Source: an uncultured Clostridia bacterium (GTDB lineage Bacteria; Bacillota; Clostridia; Oscillospirales; Acutalibacteraceae). Taken from it: 7,039 nt of DNA. This document shows positions 5,925-7,039 of the stretch, piece by piece. The notes beneath the pieces were generated by a model. That model was not told the origin of the DNA, searched no databases, and saw only the letters and a program-made list of their open reading frames with translations. The DNA is taken from contig CAMGDK010000079.1 of the NCBI GenBank assembly GCA_946042285.1, positions 1 through 7,039 of the forward strand, written 5' to 3'. Each line of letters opens with the position of its first letter. Position 1 is the first letter of the stretch. A program made the position numbers and the translations under genes.

Positions 5925-6104
5925 ATGGATAATCTTTGTGAAAAATGCTGGTATAATTCTTATGACGAGGAAGCCGACGAGGACTTTTGCTCGCTCATAA
6001 TTGACGAGGACGAATATGTCAGACTGATGCAGGATAAAAATAAAACCTGCAGATATTTTCGACCTGCAGGCAGCGAATACGATATTGTAAGAAAGCAAAA
6101 TTAG
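5925..6104 (+). CDS. Four-cysteine acidic miniprotein, DUF6472-like
   Basis: A 59-residue open frame starts at ATG 5925, with GAGG (5914-5917) 7 bases upstream, and follows rlmA by 22 bases without a terminator, so the two are probably co-transcribed. The sequence begins MDNLCEKCWYNSYDEEADED and has cysteines at C5, C8, C22 and C42; the first pair forms CxxC. The middle is rich in Asp/Glu (14-30) with LIIDEDEYVRL (24-34), and the end is TCRYFRPAGSEYDIVRKQN. The pattern C-x2-C, 'YDEE', a third Cys, 'DEDE', then 'CpyFr...y.ivrkq' matches what I remember of the clostridial DUF6472 family, whose function is unknown. Four cysteines could bind zinc or an iron-sulfur cluster, which is inference. No signal peptide or membrane segment is visible, so it is presumably cytoplasmic. 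Confidence 0.85.
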   Translation: MDNLCEKCWYNSYDEEADEDFCSLIIDEDEYVRLMQDKNKTCRYFRPAGSEYDIVRKQN

Positions 6105-6109
6105 TCTGC

Positions 6110-6138
6110 TTGACCTTTTTACTGTGATGGGTTATACT
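6110..6138 (+). promoter_or_regulatory. Promoter of the HprK-like gene
   Basis: TTGACC (6110-6115), a 17-base spacer and TATACT (6133-6138) form a near-consensus sigma-A promoter. The start should be near 6145, leaving a leader of about 23 bases that contains AAGGAG (6157-6162), 5 bases before the ATG. No terminator separates it from the preceding miniprotein gene, so read-through may add to expression. Confidence 0.75.
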
Positions 6139-6167
6139 AATGCTGTACATTATATCAAGGAGTAGTT

Positions 6168-6878
6168 ATGTCTATTTACAACATTGCAGGACTTACCGTG
6201 CAGATAAAAAATGAAAAGGGGCGTACTGCAAAGCAGGGTGTGCGCTATCTTTCCGACAATCAGGATGAATCGCAGCATATCGACATCACTATTGATGTGA
6301 CGCAAAAGCGTGTTCTTGCATCTATGAAGGAGCATCCGGAGCTTGTGCAGGACGATTGGGAGTACATGCTTACCGGCTCCGACTTTTACACTAATCTTGT
6401 TGACTTTGACGGAATTATGCTTCACTCATCATGCATTGTAGTTGACGATAAGGCTTATGCCTTTTCGGCTGACAGCGGAACGGGAAAATCAACTCATGCT
6501 CAGCTTTGGCTAAAGCATTTCGGTAAAAGAGCGTATATGCTAAACGATGATAAGCCTGCAATCAGGATAATTAACGGCAAGGTTTACGCATGCGGCACTC
6601 CGTGGAGCGGCAAGTATGACTACTCAAGCCCAGAAATTGTTGAGCTTGCAGGGATTTGCTTCCTTGAAAGAAGCGATAACAATTGGATTAAAAGAGCTGA
6701 AACGAGTAAGGCGGTTTTCAACATCTTTTCACAAACCGTAAGAGCTCTTAACAGCGAAAAAATGGACAGTCTTTTCAATGTGATTGACAAGATTTTTGCA
6801 TTGGTGCCGCTTTATGAAATGGGCTGCAACATTTCCGACGAGGCAGTTATGACAGCGTATAATGCAATGAGTAAATAA
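6168..6878 (+). CDS. HPr kinase/PEPCK-like P-loop protein of unknown substrate
   Basis: This 236-residue protein has the nucleotide-binding core of the HPr kinase/PEP carboxykinase superfamily. Seen: LHSSCIVVDDKAYAFSADSG (85-104), matching the 'mHgv.v...g.gvlitGdSG' lead-in of HprK; the P-loop SGTGKST (103-109); a Walker-B-like NDDKPAI (126-132) like the 'DD' segment of HprK; and CGTPWSGKYDYSS (142-154), a 'PW.Gk' element typical of short clostridial members. It lacks the N-terminal DRTGG-like domain of true HprK, and I see no HprK C-terminal signature, so HPr-Ser phosphorylation is unlikely. Small HprK-like proteins are often found beside PqqD-like or peptide-modification genes; none is present here. 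No signal or membrane segment is seen. It has its own promoter and a terminator 10 bases downstream. The function is unknown; a kinase acting on a small molecule or peptide is the best guess. Confidence 0.8.
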   Translation: MSIYNIAGLTVQIKNEKGRTAKQGVRYLSDNQDESQHIDITIDVTQKRVLASMKEHPELVQDDWEYMLTGSDFYTNLVDFDGIMLHSSCIVVDDKAYAFSADSGTGKSTHAQLWLKHFGKRAYMLNDDKPAIRIINGKVYACGTPWSGKYDYSSPEIVELAGICFLERSDNNWIKRAETSKAVFNIFSQTVRALNSEKMDSLFNVIDKIFALVPLYEMGCNISDEAVMTAYNAMSK

Positions 6879-6888
6879 TATGGATAAA

Positions 6889-6918
6889 AAAGGAACATAC
6901 CAATCGGTATGTTCCTTT
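6889..6918. terminator. Bidirectional Rho-independent terminator
   Basis: AAAGGAACATACC (6889-6901) and GGTATGTTCCTTT (6906-6918) form a perfect 13-bp stem with an AATC loop. On the plus strand it is followed by GTTT, ending the HprK-like gene. On the minus strand it is followed by further T (the A-run at 6886-6888), giving an uninterrupted six-T stretch counting the stem end, so it should also end the convergent gene at the right edge. Confidence 0.92.
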
Positions 6919-6954
6919 GTTTATGTATTAGGTAATGATAAGGTCAAGCGCTGA

Positions 6955-7039
6955 TTATTTCTCTGCGTACTTGTCCTCGCCGCCCCAGCTGTACATAGCT
7001 CTGATGCCCTGTCCAACCTCTTCAAGCTGATGAGAAGCC
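6955..7039 (-). CDS. ilvC: Ketol-acid reductoisomerase, C-terminal end only
   Basis: Only the last 27 codons and the stop of this minus-strand gene are in the window; the start lies beyond the right edge. The visible peptide begins ASHQLEEVGQGIRAMYSW and ends GEDKYAEK. The pattern 'sH.iE.VG..lR.M..W' is the characteristic C-terminal helix of class I ketol-acid reductoisomerase (IlvC), the NADPH-dependent enzyme that turns acetolactate into dihydroxy-isovalerate in branched-chain amino acid synthesis. The call rests on this short tail alone, so it is probable rather than certain. The gene converges on the HprK-like gene and shares its terminator. Confidence 0.72.
   Translation of the reverse strand, partial: ASHQLEEVGQGIRAMYSWGGEDKYAEK

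Noticed and set aside
5925..6878. The miniprotein plus the HprK-like gene as a peptide-modification system, with the miniprotein as substrate
   Set aside because: The HprK-like gene has its own promoter, there is no maturase, PqqD-like protein, protease or exporter, and the miniprotein looks like a folded metal-binding protein rather than a leader-core precursor.
1..7039. CRISPR array, insertion sequence, phage or defence system
   Set aside because: No direct-repeat series, transposase, integrase, terminal inverted repeats or known defence domains were found on either strand.

Overview
The window looks like a chromosomal segment from a Gram-positive, low-to-mid-GC anaerobe of the class Clostridia, probably a gut Oscillospiraceae/Ruminococcaceae-type organism. 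This is inferred from several things: the order rplU - prp - rpmA with a Prp-cleavable N-terminal extension on L27 (a Firmicutes-type trait), strong GGAGG-type ribosome binding sites, near-consensus sigma-A promoters, an RlmA-family methyltransferase, and a short four-cysteine protein resembling the DUF6472 family of clostridia. No mobile element, CRISPR array, tRNA or rRNA was seen.

Layout. Bases 1-144 are AT-rich and hold only the terminator of the first gene. A GNAT acetyltransferase (145-684, minus) is transcribed divergently from a three-gene hexuronate catabolic operon: uxaC glucuronate isomerase (824-2227), kdgK 2-keto-3-deoxygluconate kinase (2240-3337) and eda KDPG aldolase (3364-4023). 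These supply the first and the last two steps of glucuronate breakdown to pyruvate and glyceraldehyde-3-phosphate. The middle steps (fructuronate reductase and mannonate dehydratase) are not in the window.

Next comes the ribosomal operon: a strong extended -10 promoter, a leader of about 75 nt, rplU (L21), prp (the cysteine protease that matures L27) and rpmA (L27), closed by a strong intrinsic terminator (5071-5107). No terminator is visible between eda and the rplU promoter, so read-through from the sugar operon is possible.

After that are a 23S rRNA guanine-N1 methyltransferase of the RlmA family (5132-5902), a 59-residue four-cysteine acidic protein (5925-6104) too short for ordinary ORF listing, and, behind its own promoter, a 236-residue P-loop protein of the HPr kinase/PEPCK-like fold (6168-6878) of unknown substrate. 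A perfect 13-bp hairpin serves as a probable bidirectional terminator between this gene and the C-terminal end of a minus-strand gene at the window edge, most likely ilvC (ketol-acid reductoisomerase).

Most of the window is ordinary housekeeping and central metabolism. The least explained items are the orphan HprK-like protein, the four-cysteine miniprotein beside it, and the structured rplU leader. I do not see a convincing undescribed multi-gene system.
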